Origin: Salinisphaera sp. LB1
GTDB lineage: Bacteria > Pseudomonadota > Gammaproteobacteria > Nevskiales > Salinisphaeraceae
Assembly (NCBI RefSeq): GCF_003177035.1
Contig: NZ_CP029488.1
Location: 3,223,501 to 3,287,500 of the forward strand
Length of the DNA: 64,000 nt
Direction: 5' to 3'
In this document: positions 37,236 through 45,635 of the stretch, piece after piece
How positions within the stretch are numbered: the stretch's first letter is position 1
Layout: every line of letters begins with the position of its first letter
Made by a program: the position numbers and the translations under genes
Notes under the pieces: generated by a model
Seen by the model: only the letters and a program-made list of their open reading frames with translations
Database searches by the model: none
What the model was told of the DNA's origin: nothing

Positions 37236-37754
37236 ATGACCTCTTTTTCAGTTCTGGCGATGCTTGGTAATCATTACTGCGTGTCGCTGCTCAAGGAGAT
37301 GCAGACGGCGATCGAAGCGTCGGAATGGCCGCGCGCGGGCGAGCGTCTCCGGGTATTCAGCGTCCGGGCGGACGCCTACTTGTCGGCCGAAACGGCGTTG
37401 CTTGAACCGCAGCCGTCCACGGCGTCACCCGTTCATCGGCATCGATGGCTGCGTCTGCGGCGCCAGCAACAGCACATCCTGCAGCGCCGGCAGCGTCTGC
37501 AGGCGTATGTGTCGGCGAGGCGGGCCGAGTCGTCGTGCCGCGAACTCGCCGCACTGATCAGGCTGTTCGCTGCGCATGGCCGCACGGGGCATTACCTGCT
37601 GGAGGCGCTGCCGCAGAGCGAGGCCCTGCTGCAGGCATTTGCCGAGCGGCTGCAGGGACTCGACCCGGAAGGCGACAACCAAGCGCAACCGCCATGGGTG
37701 AATGCCTTCAATGGCCACCGTCTGTTGGAACGGACGGACGACGACGACTCCTGA
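37236..37754 (+). CDS. All-helical protein, possibly a degenerate hemerythrin (HHE) domain
   Basis: 172 residues predicted to be almost entirely helical. The order of segments resembles an HHE hemerythrin: an early L-x-E helix (VSLLKEMQTAIEAS), a helix ending ADAYLSAETALLEP where the family has H-x3-E-E, a charged helix RWLRLRRQQQHILQRRQRL, then LIRLFAAHGRTGHYLLEALP where the family has H-x3-E-E. Several metal ligands are replaced (Ala for His, Thr/Gly/His for Glu), so iron binding is doubtful. The reading frame itself is likely real because it fits exactly between flanking genes. The family call is weak. Confidence 0.5.
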   Translation: MTSFSVLAMLGNHYCVSLLKEMQTAIEASEWPRAGERLRVFSVRADAYLSAETALLEPQPSTASPVHRHRWLRLRRQQQHILQRRQRLQAYVSARRAESSCRELAALIRLFAAHGRTGHYLLEALPQSEALLQAFAERLQGLDPEGDNQAQPPWVNAFNGHRLLERTDDDDS

Positions 37755-37779
37755 GCCCGGGGGTCGCGTGCGCCGGATA

Positions 37780-38658
37780 TCAGACGATGCGACGTCGCCG
37801 GGTATTGGCGCGGCCCGGGTCGGCCCCGGATGAACCGCCGGCAGGCTTCGGCTTTGTGATGAAGCGGTCGGCGGCGGGCACGAGGGCATCGTCGTTCTTG
37901 AGGCGGTTCAACCCGGGCAGATCGTCGATATGAATCTCCTTGCCGCTTTTCCGGATCAGGCCCTGTTTCTGTAGTTGGGAAAGCGTGCGCGAGAGCGACT
38001 CATGTCGCATGCCCAGATAGCTGGCGGCATCGAGATAGGTCATGGGCAGGCGCAGATGTACCGGCGACTGGCCCAACGCCTTGAATATGGCGCTCAGCTC
38101 CAGCAGGAACGACACCACTCTTCGGCTGCCGCTGGTCAGCGCCAGGGTGAGGTGCGACTCGTACTCACGCCGCAGACAGTCGCTCATCAGCCGAATCAAC
38201 TGGCGCTGCAGCGAATCGTGTATTGCGTTCAAGGGGATGCGGCACAGCCAGCTGTCCTCGAGGGCCGCAAAGCTGCGCGCCCATTGCTTCTGGTACGGTT
38301 CGGCAAGGCCGATGATGGCACCGGGGAACCGGAAGGCCATGACCCGCTCGGTGCCGTCGGCCTCATCGATATAGGCCTTCAGTGAGCCGACCCGCAAAGC
38401 ATAGAGCGAATCGATTGCATCGCCCTGATGAACGAGCGTCTGGCCCGCTTTCACCGGGCGCGAGTACCGCCATATCTGGTGCTCGAAGGTGCTGAGGCTG
38501 TTGTCGTCGAGATCGGCGGGCAGGCAGTGCGGCTTGAAGATGCAGGCCACACACTTGCCGTGCGCGGCCGTGGTGCGCCCCGTCGGCCGCGGCCAGGGGC
38601 GGCTCGGCTCGGCCGTGGTGGGGCGATCGGAGACCGTAGCCATTCGGGGAATCGACAT
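37780..38658 (-). CDS. anr: FNR/Anr-type oxygen-sensing transcription regulator (copy 2)
   Basis: 292 residues and clearly paralogous to the protein at 33084-33842 (shared DGTERVMAFRFPGAIIGLAE and LGMRHESLSRTLSQL). Cluster ligands Cys36, Cys39 and Cys45 (KCVACIFKPHC) and Cys139 (DSWLCRIP) are intact, so it should carry an oxygen-labile [4Fe-4S] cluster. It differs by a 30-residue C-terminal extension rich in Pro, Gly and Arg. AGGAG precedes ATG 38658. A 9/10 FNR box lies about 80 bp upstream, suggesting autoregulation or cross-regulation. Confidence 0.93.
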   Translation of the reverse strand: MSIPRMATVSDRPTTAEPSRPWPRPTGRTTAAHGKCVACIFKPHCLPADLDDNSLSTFEHQIWRYSRPVKAGQTLVHQGDAIDSLYALRVGSLKAYIDEADGTERVMAFRFPGAIIGLAEPYQKQWARSFAALEDSWLCRIPLNAIHDSLQRQLIRLMSDCLRREYESHLTLALTSGSRRVVSFLLELSAIFKALGQSPVHLRLPMTYLDAASYLGMRHESLSRTLSQLQKQGLIRKSGKEIHIDDLPGLNRLKNDDALVPAADRFITKPKPAGGSSGADPGRANTRRRRIV

Positions 38659-38732
38659 CTGACTTCTCCTGGGCCTGAGCCCTGCGAGACGATGAATATG
38701 TGTCGAATGTAGGCGTTCTGGGAAATGGACTT

Positions 38733-38746
38733 GTGATCTGGATCAA
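38733..38746. promoter_or_regulatory. FNR/Anr-like box upstream of FNR copy 2
   Basis: GTGATCTGGATCAA matches at 9 of 10 positions, centred about 81 bp upstream of the regulator start codon. Confidence 0.6.
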
Positions 38747-39032
38747 AACTTTTCCGCACCGCAACTCCGATACTATCGCAATCCATGATTTTTTATCGTC
38801 GGCGCCACACGCAATCGATGACGGCGTGTCGGGGCGCCCGGCCCGGGGCGATTGATCCCCGCGGGGTGCGGGCGCCACAACACCGCGTTCAGGCACCGGC
38901 GGTCGCACTGGAGGCCACGTGGTAATCAGTCCCGGCATCGGTCGCCCCTAATCGTCTGAGTCGCTGGAATCGCCACGCGTGCGGCCTCCGTTGGCGCGTC
39001 GCGCCGGCGGGGGCGATCGGGCACGGCATGAC

Positions 39033-39046
39033 TTGACTGAAATCAA
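39033..39046. promoter_or_regulatory. FNR/Anr-like box without an assigned gene
   Basis: TTGACTGAAATCAA matches at 9 of 10 positions. On the plus strand it faces the antisense side of osmC; on the minus strand the nearest gene is FNR copy 2, about 375 bp away. It could drive an unannotated small RNA. Confidence 0.45.
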
Positions 39047-39234
39047 GGTCTCACCGCGGGTACGCGGCATGATCGATCGTGATTTCTGTACCGGCCCGAA
39101 AGGTGACTTGGTGATTCGACTCGCGGTAGCGCGGTGCTGACCCGGATGGTCCAGGCGATCAAGGTATTGGCTGATCACGCCGCGCCGGATCGCGCGGCGT
39201 GATGGGCGCCCGCGGATGTGGGTACTGTGGCCGA

Positions 39235-39678
39235 TCAGGCGTTTTCGATCACCTCGATACGCGGCTCGAGCTGGATGTCGGCGGTCAGCGAATTGGTGAC
39301 CAGACAGGCTGTTTCGGCCTTGTCCAGACACTGACGCGCCAGGCGCTCGTCGGCCGCGTTGCGGACCACCACATGCGGGTTCACGGTGAGGCGCGAAAAA
39401 TGGTTGCGGCCCTCGTGGCGTTCGAGCACGCCGTGGACGTCGCACTCGACGCGCGCCCAATCGAGCCTGGAGGCGCGCGCAACGCTGCGGAACGTGAGCA
39501 CGAAACAGCCGGCCACGGCGGCCATCAACAGGGTCTCGGGCGACCAGTAGCCGGCCGGGCCATCGAATTCCGGCGGCGCGGTGGCCGCGAGTTCGGGCAG
39601 CCCATCGGCGCCGAGGCGAATCTCGCCTTCCGCCGAACCCCGGGCATGGACGTTATAATGATGAGGAAGTGATTGCAT
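39235..39678 (-). CDS. OsmC-family peroxiredoxin
   Basis: 147-residue OsmC/Ohr-fold protein, expected to reduce organic or fatty-acid hydroperoxides with thiols. Both reactive cysteines are present in family context: AVAGCFVLTF and AETACLVTNSL. An SPETLLMAA helix start precedes the first. Divergent from acetate kinase with a shared 130-bp promoter region. Confidence 0.88.
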   Translation of the reverse strand: MQSLPHHYNVHARGSAEGEIRLGADGLPELAATAPPEFDGPAGYWSPETLLMAAVAGCFVLTFRSVARASRLDWARVECDVHGVLERHEGRNHFSRLTVNPHVVVRNAADERLARQCLDKAETACLVTNSLTADIQLEPRIEVIENA

Positions 39679-39734
39679 GGGACGCTCTACCTGGTGCGAA
39701 AATCCAACGATAGGCCGTGTGCATTCGCCGGGCG

Positions 39735-39748
39735 TTGACGTGCGTCAA
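39735..39748. promoter_or_regulatory. TTGAC-N4-GTCAA palindrome between osmC and ackA
   Basis: TTGACGTGCGTCAA is the perfect variant palindrome, about 60 bp from both the osmC ATG and the ackA GTG, so it could control both divergent genes. Confidence 0.5.
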
Positions 39749-39807
39749 TGGGCGGCGCGAATGGCCGCCCCGGTGTGTCGTCGGCGCGGTACCGCCGGCA
39801 GTCGCGC

Positions 39808-40995
39808 GTGAGCTATCTGGTCGTCAATGCGGGCTCGTCGTCGCTGAAGATGGCGCTGTTCGGCCGTGTCCGCGGCGGGGCGCTGGTGCGTCATCTGCGC
39901 GCATTCGTCGACTATCACGACACTCCCGCCCGCCTGCACTTGTGCGATGCCCAGGGACGGTTGCGCCGGGAAACGGATCTGCCCGATGGCCCCGAACGTC
40001 TCCCCGCGGCGCTCGAACGGGTGCTGGCCACATGCGAAGACAGCGCCGGTGGGGCGGCCCTGACGGCGGTCGGCCACCGCGTGGTGCATGGCGGAACGCG
40101 CTTTGCCGCGCCGGTGCGCATCGATTCCGCCAGCTTGGCCGCGCTGGAAACGCTGGTGCCGCTGGCGCCCCAGCACCAACCGCATAACCTGGCCGGTATC
40201 CGCACCATCGCGCGCCTTCATCCCCGGCTGGCACAGGTTGCGTGCTTCGATACCGCGTTTCATCGCAGCCAGCCGATGGTGGCGCAACGATTCGCATTGC
40301 CGCGACACTGGTTCGAGCAGGGGGTCCGGCGCTACGGTTTTCACGGTCTGTCATACGAATACATCGTCGGCCGTCTGCACGCGATCGATCCGGCGGCGGC
40401 CCGGGGACGCGTGATCGTGGCGCATCTGGGGCACGGCGCGAGCCTGTGCGCGCTGGACGCTGGCCGCAGTGTGGCCACGTCGATGGGCTTCAGTACGCTC
40501 GACGGTCTGCCGATGGGCACGCGCTGCGGCGCGCTGGATGCCGGCGTTCTGCTGTACTTGCTGCAGCAGGCGGGGCAGTCAGTGGGCGATATCGACGATA
40601 TGCTTTATAACCGTTCGGGCCTGCTGGGTGTGTCGGGCTTGAGCGACGACATGCGAGCGCTATTGGCCAGCGACACACCGCAAGCGGCCGAAGCGGTTGC
40701 GTTGTTCGTTCATCGCTGCGTGTGCGAGATCGGTGCCATGGCGGCAGCGCTCGGCGGTGTCGATGCGCTGGTGTTCACGGGCGGGATCGGCGAGCATGCG
40801 GGGCCGATCCGCGACCGAATCCTCGCTGCGCTGGCTTGGCTGGGCGTGGCAATCGATCGCGCCGCGAATGCCGCCGATGCGTTGCGGATCAGCACCCACG
40901 ACAGTGCGGTGCGCGCCTGGGTGATCCCGACCGACGAGGAACAGCAGATCGCACGTCACTGCGAGCGCCTGATCGCAGCCGACGGCGACGCTTGA
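39808..40995 (+). CDS. ackA: Acetate kinase
   Basis: Converts acetyl-phosphate and ADP to acetate and ATP. Start set at GTG 39808 (VSYLVVNAGSSSLKMALF) because the family begins exactly here; the ATG at 39748 would overlap the palindromic box. 395 residues. Conserved blocks: VGHRVVHGG, RRYGFHGLSYEY, VAHLGHGASLCA, MGFSTLDGLPMGTRCG, and FTGGIGEHAGPIRD. Without pta beside it, its likely acetyl-phosphate source is phosphoketolase (18048). Convergent with the APH/AAA gene. Confidence 0.95.
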   Translation: MSYLVVNAGSSSLKMALFGRVRGGALVRHLRAFVDYHDTPARLHLCDAQGRLRRETDLPDGPERLPAALERVLATCEDSAGGAALTAVGHRVVHGGTRFAAPVRIDSASLAALETLVPLAPQHQPHNLAGIRTIARLHPRLAQVACFDTAFHRSQPMVAQRFALPRHWFEQGVRRYGFHGLSYEYIVGRLHAIDPAAARGRVIVAHLGHGASLCALDAGRSVATSMGFSTLDGLPMGTRCGALDAGVLLYLLQQAGQSVGDIDDMLYNRSGLLGVSGLSDDMRALLASDTPQAAEAVALFVHRCVCEIGAMAAALGGVDALVFTGGIGEHAGPIRDRILAALAWLGVAIDRAANAADALRISTHDSAVRAWVIPTDEEQQIARHCERLIAADGDA

Positions 40996-41009
40996 GCTGC
41001 CGGCGTCGA

Positions 41010-42581
41010 TCAAGCGCTGGCCCGGGCTTCGAGCGACTCGAATAGCGCGCTCAATTCGCTGAATGCGCCCGAGGTACACAGGGCGTCTTCGCGCTCGTGC
41101 CGCGCCAGCGGGCGATAGTTGGCGAGTTGATGGTCCAGAATGCGCGCATCGGCATCGGAGGCATCCGACGTGCCGCGGGCCTGTATACGGCGACGCGCGG
41201 TTTCCGGCGACACATCCATGTCGAGGATATGAAACGGGCAGCCCGCTTCGTGGGCGACATCGCGCGCGGCCTGTCGTTGATCGCGATCGAGAAAGGTGGC
41301 GTCGAGAATGACCGGCCATCCACCGCGCAGCGCCGCCTGTGCGAGTGCGAACAGGCGCTGGTAGGTGGCCGCCGAGGTCTGCGCGTCGTACAGGCCGTGG
41401 CCGGGCGCGTCGGCCGGGTGGGTGAGCGGGCAAATCCCGTGCATGCGCTTGCGCTCGATGTCCGAGCGAATGCGGATGTAGCCGAAATGCTCGGCCACGC
41501 GTTGCGCCGCCCAGCTCTTGCCGGAACCGGAGACGCCGTGGGTGATGACGAGCCGCGGCCGCTCCATCGACAGTGCATGCCCGGTGTCGAGATAGCGTGG
41601 CTGATCGTGATCGGGGCTGTCGCTGGTGAGTCGCGCTACCTTCGCGCGCACCAGCGCGCGATGTACGAGGTAGGGACGCAACACGGCCAGCCCGTCGTAA
41701 TCGCCGGTGATCTCGAGATAGTGGTTGAGAAACCGATGCCTGGCTTCGGCCAGACCGTGGGCATGCAGATCCATGAGCGTGAACGCCATGTCGTCCATGA
41801 CGTCGAGCCAGCGCAATGCGGGGTCGAACTCGACGCAGTCGAAGGCCTCCCAGCGCCCGGCCCGGAAGATCAGGTTGGCCAGATGCATGTCGCCATGGCA
41901 TTCGCGCACGAAACCGTCGGCCCGGCGGTGCGCGAGTTCGGGCGCCGCGTCGGCGAAGGAGTCGCGCAGCCAGGTGTTCAATGACGCGAATGCGGGGTCG
42001 GCGGCCGGATCGAGCAGCGCGGCGAGCTCGTCGAGGTTGGCCCGCGCGGCGGCCATGATCGAGTCCGCGCTGCCGTAGCGGGTTTCGGGCGGGCCGGTCG
42101 GGGCGTTTTCGTGGTAGCGGGCAATGGTGGCGGCGAGACCGTCCACGGCTTCAGCGGTGATCCGTCCGGCTCGCGCACAGGCGTCGCCCTGGGCTTCCGG
42201 GGCGAATCGCGCCATCTGGACCGCATATTCGAGCACCGGCCCGTCACCGCGAAAGCCGGGCCCGTCGTCGCCGTCGCGTATCGCCACGCAGCCGAGATAG
42301 AGGTCGGGCGCGAACCGCCGATTCAGCCGAATTTCGGCCTCGCAGCAGGCGCGCCGCCGCGCCAGCGTGCTGTAGTCCACGAACGCCAGTTTCAGTGCCT
42401 TCTTGATCTTGTAGACATAGTCGCCGGCCAGCAGCAGTGTCGAAATATGGGTGTCTATGCGCACCACCGTATCCACGGGGTGCGCATAGCATGCCGGCGA
42501 GCAGAGGGCATCGATCACCTGCTGCTGTGTCGCGCGGGCGTCGAGGCCGTCATGGTGGTCGAGGCTATCGTCCGTGGTCAT
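41010..42581 (-). CDS. Two-domain protein: APH-like kinase fused to AAA/P-loop kinase
   Basis: 523 residues. The N-terminal ~320 residues are an aminoglycoside-phosphotransferase-like domain (COG2187): YVYKIKKALKLAFVDYSTL and the catalytic-loop motif ECHGDMHLANLIF. The C-terminal ~180 residues are a COG0645-type P-loop kinase with Walker A THGVSGSGKS (Lys about 355) and a DATFLDRDQR segment. Fusions of this type occur widely in low-oxygen and stress loci but their substrate is unknown. Its ATG overlaps the stop of the upstream alcohol dehydrogenase by 4 bp, so it is co-expressed with it. Confidence 0.85.
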   Translation of the reverse strand: MTTDDSLDHHDGLDARATQQQVIDALCSPACYAHPVDTVVRIDTHISTLLLAGDYVYKIKKALKLAFVDYSTLARRRACCEAEIRLNRRFAPDLYLGCVAIRDGDDGPGFRGDGPVLEYAVQMARFAPEAQGDACARAGRITAEAVDGLAATIARYHENAPTGPPETRYGSADSIMAAARANLDELAALLDPAADPAFASLNTWLRDSFADAAPELAHRRADGFVRECHGDMHLANLIFRAGRWEAFDCVEFDPALRWLDVMDDMAFTLMDLHAHGLAEARHRFLNHYLEITGDYDGLAVLRPYLVHRALVRAKVARLTSDSPDHDQPRYLDTGHALSMERPRLVITHGVSGSGKSWAAQRVAEHFGYIRIRSDIERKRMHGICPLTHPADAPGHGLYDAQTSAATYQRLFALAQAALRGGWPVILDATFLDRDQRQAARDVAHEAGCPFHILDMDVSPETARRRIQARGTSDASDADARILDHQLANYRPLARHEREDALCTSGAFSELSALFESLEARASA

Positions 42582-43609
42582 GATCGCGATTCCTCCGCGC
42601 GTGGATCCTGGGCGTCGTGGCCATTGGTGAGCAGGACGGCGGCGCCTTCGAGCCGCCCGTCTCGCAGCGCGTTCAAGGCCTCGTTCGCCTGCGTCAGGTC
42701 ATAGGCCGTGGTCGTGGTCTGGATCGGGATCCGGCCCGCGAGTTCGAAGAATTCCTCGCCGTCGCGGCGTGTCAGGTTGGCGACCGAGCGCAGCGTGCGC
42801 TCCTCCCAGAGCAGGCGATAGGCGAAGCTCGGGATGTCGCTCATGTGGATGCCGGCGCAGACCACTACGCCGCCCTTGTTGGTCGCGGCGAGCGCGGCGG
42901 GTACGAGGGCGCCGACCGGGGCAAAGATCAGCGCGGCGTCGAGTTTTTCGGGCGGCTGTGTTTCCGAGTCGCCGGCCCAGACGGCACCGAGCCCGCGGGC
43001 AAAATCCTGGCCCGCGGCGTCGCCCGGGCGGGTAAAGGCATAGACGTTCTGACCATGAAACTGCGCCACCTGGATCGCGATATGGGCCGCCGCGCCGAAG
43101 CCGTAGAAGCCGATATTCCGGGCCTTGTCGGCCATACGCCAGGCCCGATAGCCGATCAGCCCGGCGCAGAGCAGCGGCGCAGCGGCCTGGTCGCTGAATA
43201 CCGCCGGAATGGGGAAGCAGAAGCCGGCGTTGGCGACGACATAATCGGCGTACCCGCCATCGATCTGATAGCCGGTGAAGCGCGCGCGGTCGCAAAGATT
43301 CTCCCGCCCGCTCAAACAGAACGTACACTCGCCGCAGGTCCAGCCGAGCCAGGGCACGCCGACACGGGTGCCGATGCCGATGTCGGCCACGCCATCGCCA
43401 ACAGCCGCGACCGTGCCGACGATTTCGTGTCCGGGCACGAGTGCGGCGGCGGGCTCGGGCAACTCGCCGTCGACGACATGCAGGTCGGTGCGGCAGACCC
43501 CGCAGGCATGCACCCGGATCAGCAACTCGCCGGCACCGGGTTCGGGCCGGGCGCGTGCGTGGTCGAGGCGGAGCGGCCGGCCGGGCGCATCGAGAACCAT
43601 GGCGCGCAT
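42578..43609 (-). CDS. Zinc-dependent alcohol dehydrogenase (AdhA-like)
   Basis: 343-residue medium-chain dehydrogenase. The catalytic zinc site reads HACGVCRTDLHVV and LVPGHEIVGTV; the structural zinc site is CGECTFCLSGRENLC. The coenzyme-binding turn is atypical, GFYGFGAAAHIAIQ, the GxGxxx form of the FdhA/AdhA-like subgroup. Located 41 bp downstream of the second dehydrogenase (adhP) on the same strand, followed by the APH/AAA gene. Probably an aldehyde/alcohol redox balancer at low oxygen. Confidence 0.88.
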   Translation of the reverse strand: MRAMVLDAPGRPLRLDHARARPEPGAGELLIRVHACGVCRTDLHVVDGELPEPAAALVPGHEIVGTVAAVGDGVADIGIGTRVGVPWLGWTCGECTFCLSGRENLCDRARFTGYQIDGGYADYVVANAGFCFPIPAVFSDQAAAPLLCAGLIGYRAWRMADKARNIGFYGFGAAAHIAIQVAQFHGQNVYAFTRPGDAAGQDFARGLGAVWAGDSETQPPEKLDAALIFAPVGALVPAALAATNKGGVVVCAGIHMSDIPSFAYRLLWEERTLRSVANLTRRDGEEFFELAGRIPIQTTTTAYDLTQANEALNALRDGRLEGAAVLLTNGHDAQDPRAEESRS

Positions 43610-43650
43610 ATCGCATCCTCCTGGCTGGGTTTCAGGATGGGAGCCCTGTG

Positions 43651-44676
43651 CTACATGCGAATGACCATACGCCCATCGACCGTGCCGGCGGCAAGGTCGG
43701 CGAACACATCGTTGATGCTTTCCAGTCGCGTTTCATGGATATGCGGGCGCACGTGGCCATCCGCCGCGAAGGACAGTGCCTCGGCCATGTCCTTGCGGGT
43801 GCCGACGATTGAGCCGCGAATCGTGAGACGCTTGAGCACGACGTCGAAAATCGGCGTGTTGAACTCGCCCGGCGGCAGACCGTTCAGGGCAATGGTGCCG
43901 CGCCGCCGGACCAGCGACAAGGCCTGGTTGAAGGCCGGCACCGACACCGCGGTCACCAGCACGCCATGCGCGCCGCCGCCGGTTTCATCGATGACCTGCT
44001 CGACGGCCGTGGCCTCGGTGGCATCGACCGCAACATCCGCGCCCAGATCGCGCGCCAGGGCGAGCTTGTCGGCGGTCACGTCGAGCGCGACCACGTGCAG
44101 CCCCATCGCCTTGGCGTACTGGATCGCGACATGGCCGAGCCCGCCAACGCCGGAGATGGCCACCCATTCGCCCGGTTTGGCCTCGGTTTCCTTCAGGCCC
44201 TTGTAGGTGGTGATGCCGGCGCAGAGAACGGGGGCGATGGAAAGAAAATCGACGTTGTCCGGCAGGCGCGCGACGTAGTCGGCGTGGCCGATGGCGTATT
44301 CGGCGAAGCTGCCGTTGACCGTGTAGCCGCTCATGTTCTGGGTTTCGCACAGCGTCTCCCAGCCGGTGATGCAGTGTTCACAGCGTCCGCAGGCGTCGTG
44401 CAGCCAGGCAATGCCAACGGCGTCGCCTTCCTTGAGATGCGTCACGCCCGGGCCCACGCGAGCGACGATGCCGGCGCCTTCATGGCCCGGCACGAACGGG
44501 GGCGTGGGCTTGACCGGCCAGTCGCCGTTGGCCGCGTGCAGATCGGTATGGCAGATGCCGCTGGCCATGATCTTGACCAGCACCTCGTTCGGGCCGGGTT
44601 CCGGAATCGGAATTTCGTCGAGCGTTAGCGGCTGGCCGAAGGTGCGCACCACAGCGGCGTTCATCATCTGCGTCAT
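43651..44676 (-). CDS. adhP: Zinc-dependent alcohol dehydrogenase AdhP
   Basis: 341 residues from ATG 44676 (MTQMMNAAVV), with GAGG 8 nt upstream; the frame opens at 44904 but the extra residues are not conserved. Very close to E. coli AdhP (336 residues): ASGICHTDLHAANGDWPVKP, FVPGHEGAGIVARVG, structural zinc CGRCEHCITGWETLC, NAD-binding ISGVGGLGHVAIQYAKAMG. Interconverts ethanol and acetaldehyde with NAD. First gene of an adhP-adh-APH/AAA operon, headed by a perfect FNR box. Confidence 0.95.
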   Translation of the reverse strand: MTQMMNAAVVRTFGQPLTLDEIPIPEPGPNEVLVKIMASGICHTDLHAANGDWPVKPTPPFVPGHEGAGIVARVGPGVTHLKEGDAVGIAWLHDACGRCEHCITGWETLCETQNMSGYTVNGSFAEYAIGHADYVARLPDNVDFLSIAPVLCAGITTYKGLKETEAKPGEWVAISGVGGLGHVAIQYAKAMGLHVVALDVTADKLALARDLGADVAVDATEATAVEQVIDETGGGAHGVLVTAVSVPAFNQALSLVRRRGTIALNGLPPGEFNTPIFDVVLKRLTIRGSIVGTRKDMAEALSFAADGHVRPHIHETRLESINDVFADLAAGTVDGRMVIRM

Positions 44677-44739
44677 GTCGTCATCCTCTGGAGAGACAAA
44701 ATCCGACATCGACGTTATCGCCGTCGCGCCATGGCGCTG

Positions 44740-44753
44740 TTGATCGAGATCAA
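44740..44753. promoter_or_regulatory. Perfect FNR/Anr box upstream of adhP
   Basis: TTGATCGAGATCAA matches TTGAT-N4-ATCAA at all 10 defined positions, centred about 70 bp upstream of the adhP start codon, where a class II activator site could lie with a ~30-nt leader. Confidence 0.75.
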
Positions 44754-44963
44754 CGCCGATGCGCGGCGTCGCCCAGTACAGGAACGGGTGAACCGGTTCG
44801 TCATCGGCGGCGCGGCCAGCACACCGAACATGATCGCGAGACCGACCGCGGGGCGTTGCCCCTAACGGTCGCCGGGATCCGGCGGCGCCGAACCTACGGG
44901 GCAAGGGCCGCGCCCCTGTCGGCCGTTCGGCCAGGGCGGCTTTCGGCGCTGCGACTTCCGGCT

Positions 44964-45635
44964 TCAGCCGAGCCCGATGATGATCAGCGCCACGATTCCG
45001 GCCACCGGCCAGATCAGCTCGTGGTTCGCGCGCACGCAGGCCCAGGAGAAACGCTGGGTGTCGCCACTGCGCCAGGGCGTCAGCCGGGGGAAGAAATTCG
45101 GCACGTGGGCCGCGTGTTCATCCACGGCGGGCCCGAACAGCTCGCGTAGCTTGCCGTACTCGCGACGATACTTGCGCGGCATGTAGTGCCTGAAAAACAC
45201 ATACAGCCCCGCGATCCCGGCCATCCAGATGGCGAGCCCCTGATAGTCGTAGGGGTTGCCGGCCGCGATGAACAGGCCGGTCATGACGAGCGCCGAGCCC
45301 ACGTACGCCGGATTGCGCGTGTGCGCATACGGCCCGGTCGTGATGACGTTCTGGTTCTTGCGCAGATGGCCGAAGGTCCAGATGCGCAACAGCAGCCCGA
45401 GACCCACGATCACGCTGCCCAACGCAAACGTTGGCGGCCAGGGCGCGGCGAACAGCAACAGCCCCACCGCGGCGACGTAGGCCAATAGTACCCGCGGCGT
45501 CAGCCGGCGCGCCCGCAGACGCGTGATGAGATCGGCGTTCTGCATCGAGTTCTCGTCGGGATAGATTCGATGCGTGCCCTTGCCGGCGCTGCGACGGGGC
45601 GACGGGCGTGACGTATCGCGCTTCGCATGGGTCAT
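44964..45635 (-). CDS. Isoprenylcysteine methyltransferase (ICMT)-like integral membrane methyltransferase
   Basis: 223 residues with about five hydrophobic helices. The ICMT/PEMT signature is GLLLRIWTFGHLRKNQNVITTGPYAHTRNPAYVGSAL, here seen as separate blocks TTGPYAHTRNPAYVG and FFRHYMPRKYRREYG. Such bacterial proteins probably methylate lipids or isoprenoids using S-adenosylmethionine. Start ATG 45635 is preceded by GGGAGG; ATG 45545 is an alternative. A similar gene type occurs in some low-oxygen loci. Substrate unknown. Confidence 0.75.
   Translation of the reverse strand: MTHAKRDTSRPSPRRSAGKGTHRIYPDENSMQNADLITRLRARRLTPRVLLAYVAAVGLLLFAAPWPPTFALGSVIVGLGLLLRIWTFGHLRKNQNVITTGPYAHTRNPAYVGSALVMTGLFIAAGNPYDYQGLAIWMAGIAGLYVFFRHYMPRKYRREYGKLRELFGPAVDEHAAHVPNFFPRLTPWRSGDTQRFSWACVRANHELIWPVAGIVALIIIGLG

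Larger units (their letters stand above)
38659..39234. other. Intergenic region with two FNR-like boxes
   Basis: About 575 bp with no gene I can support on either strand. Contains the boxes at 38733-38746 and 39033-39046; the first faces the FNR paralogue, the second has no obvious target gene. Confidence 0.55.
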
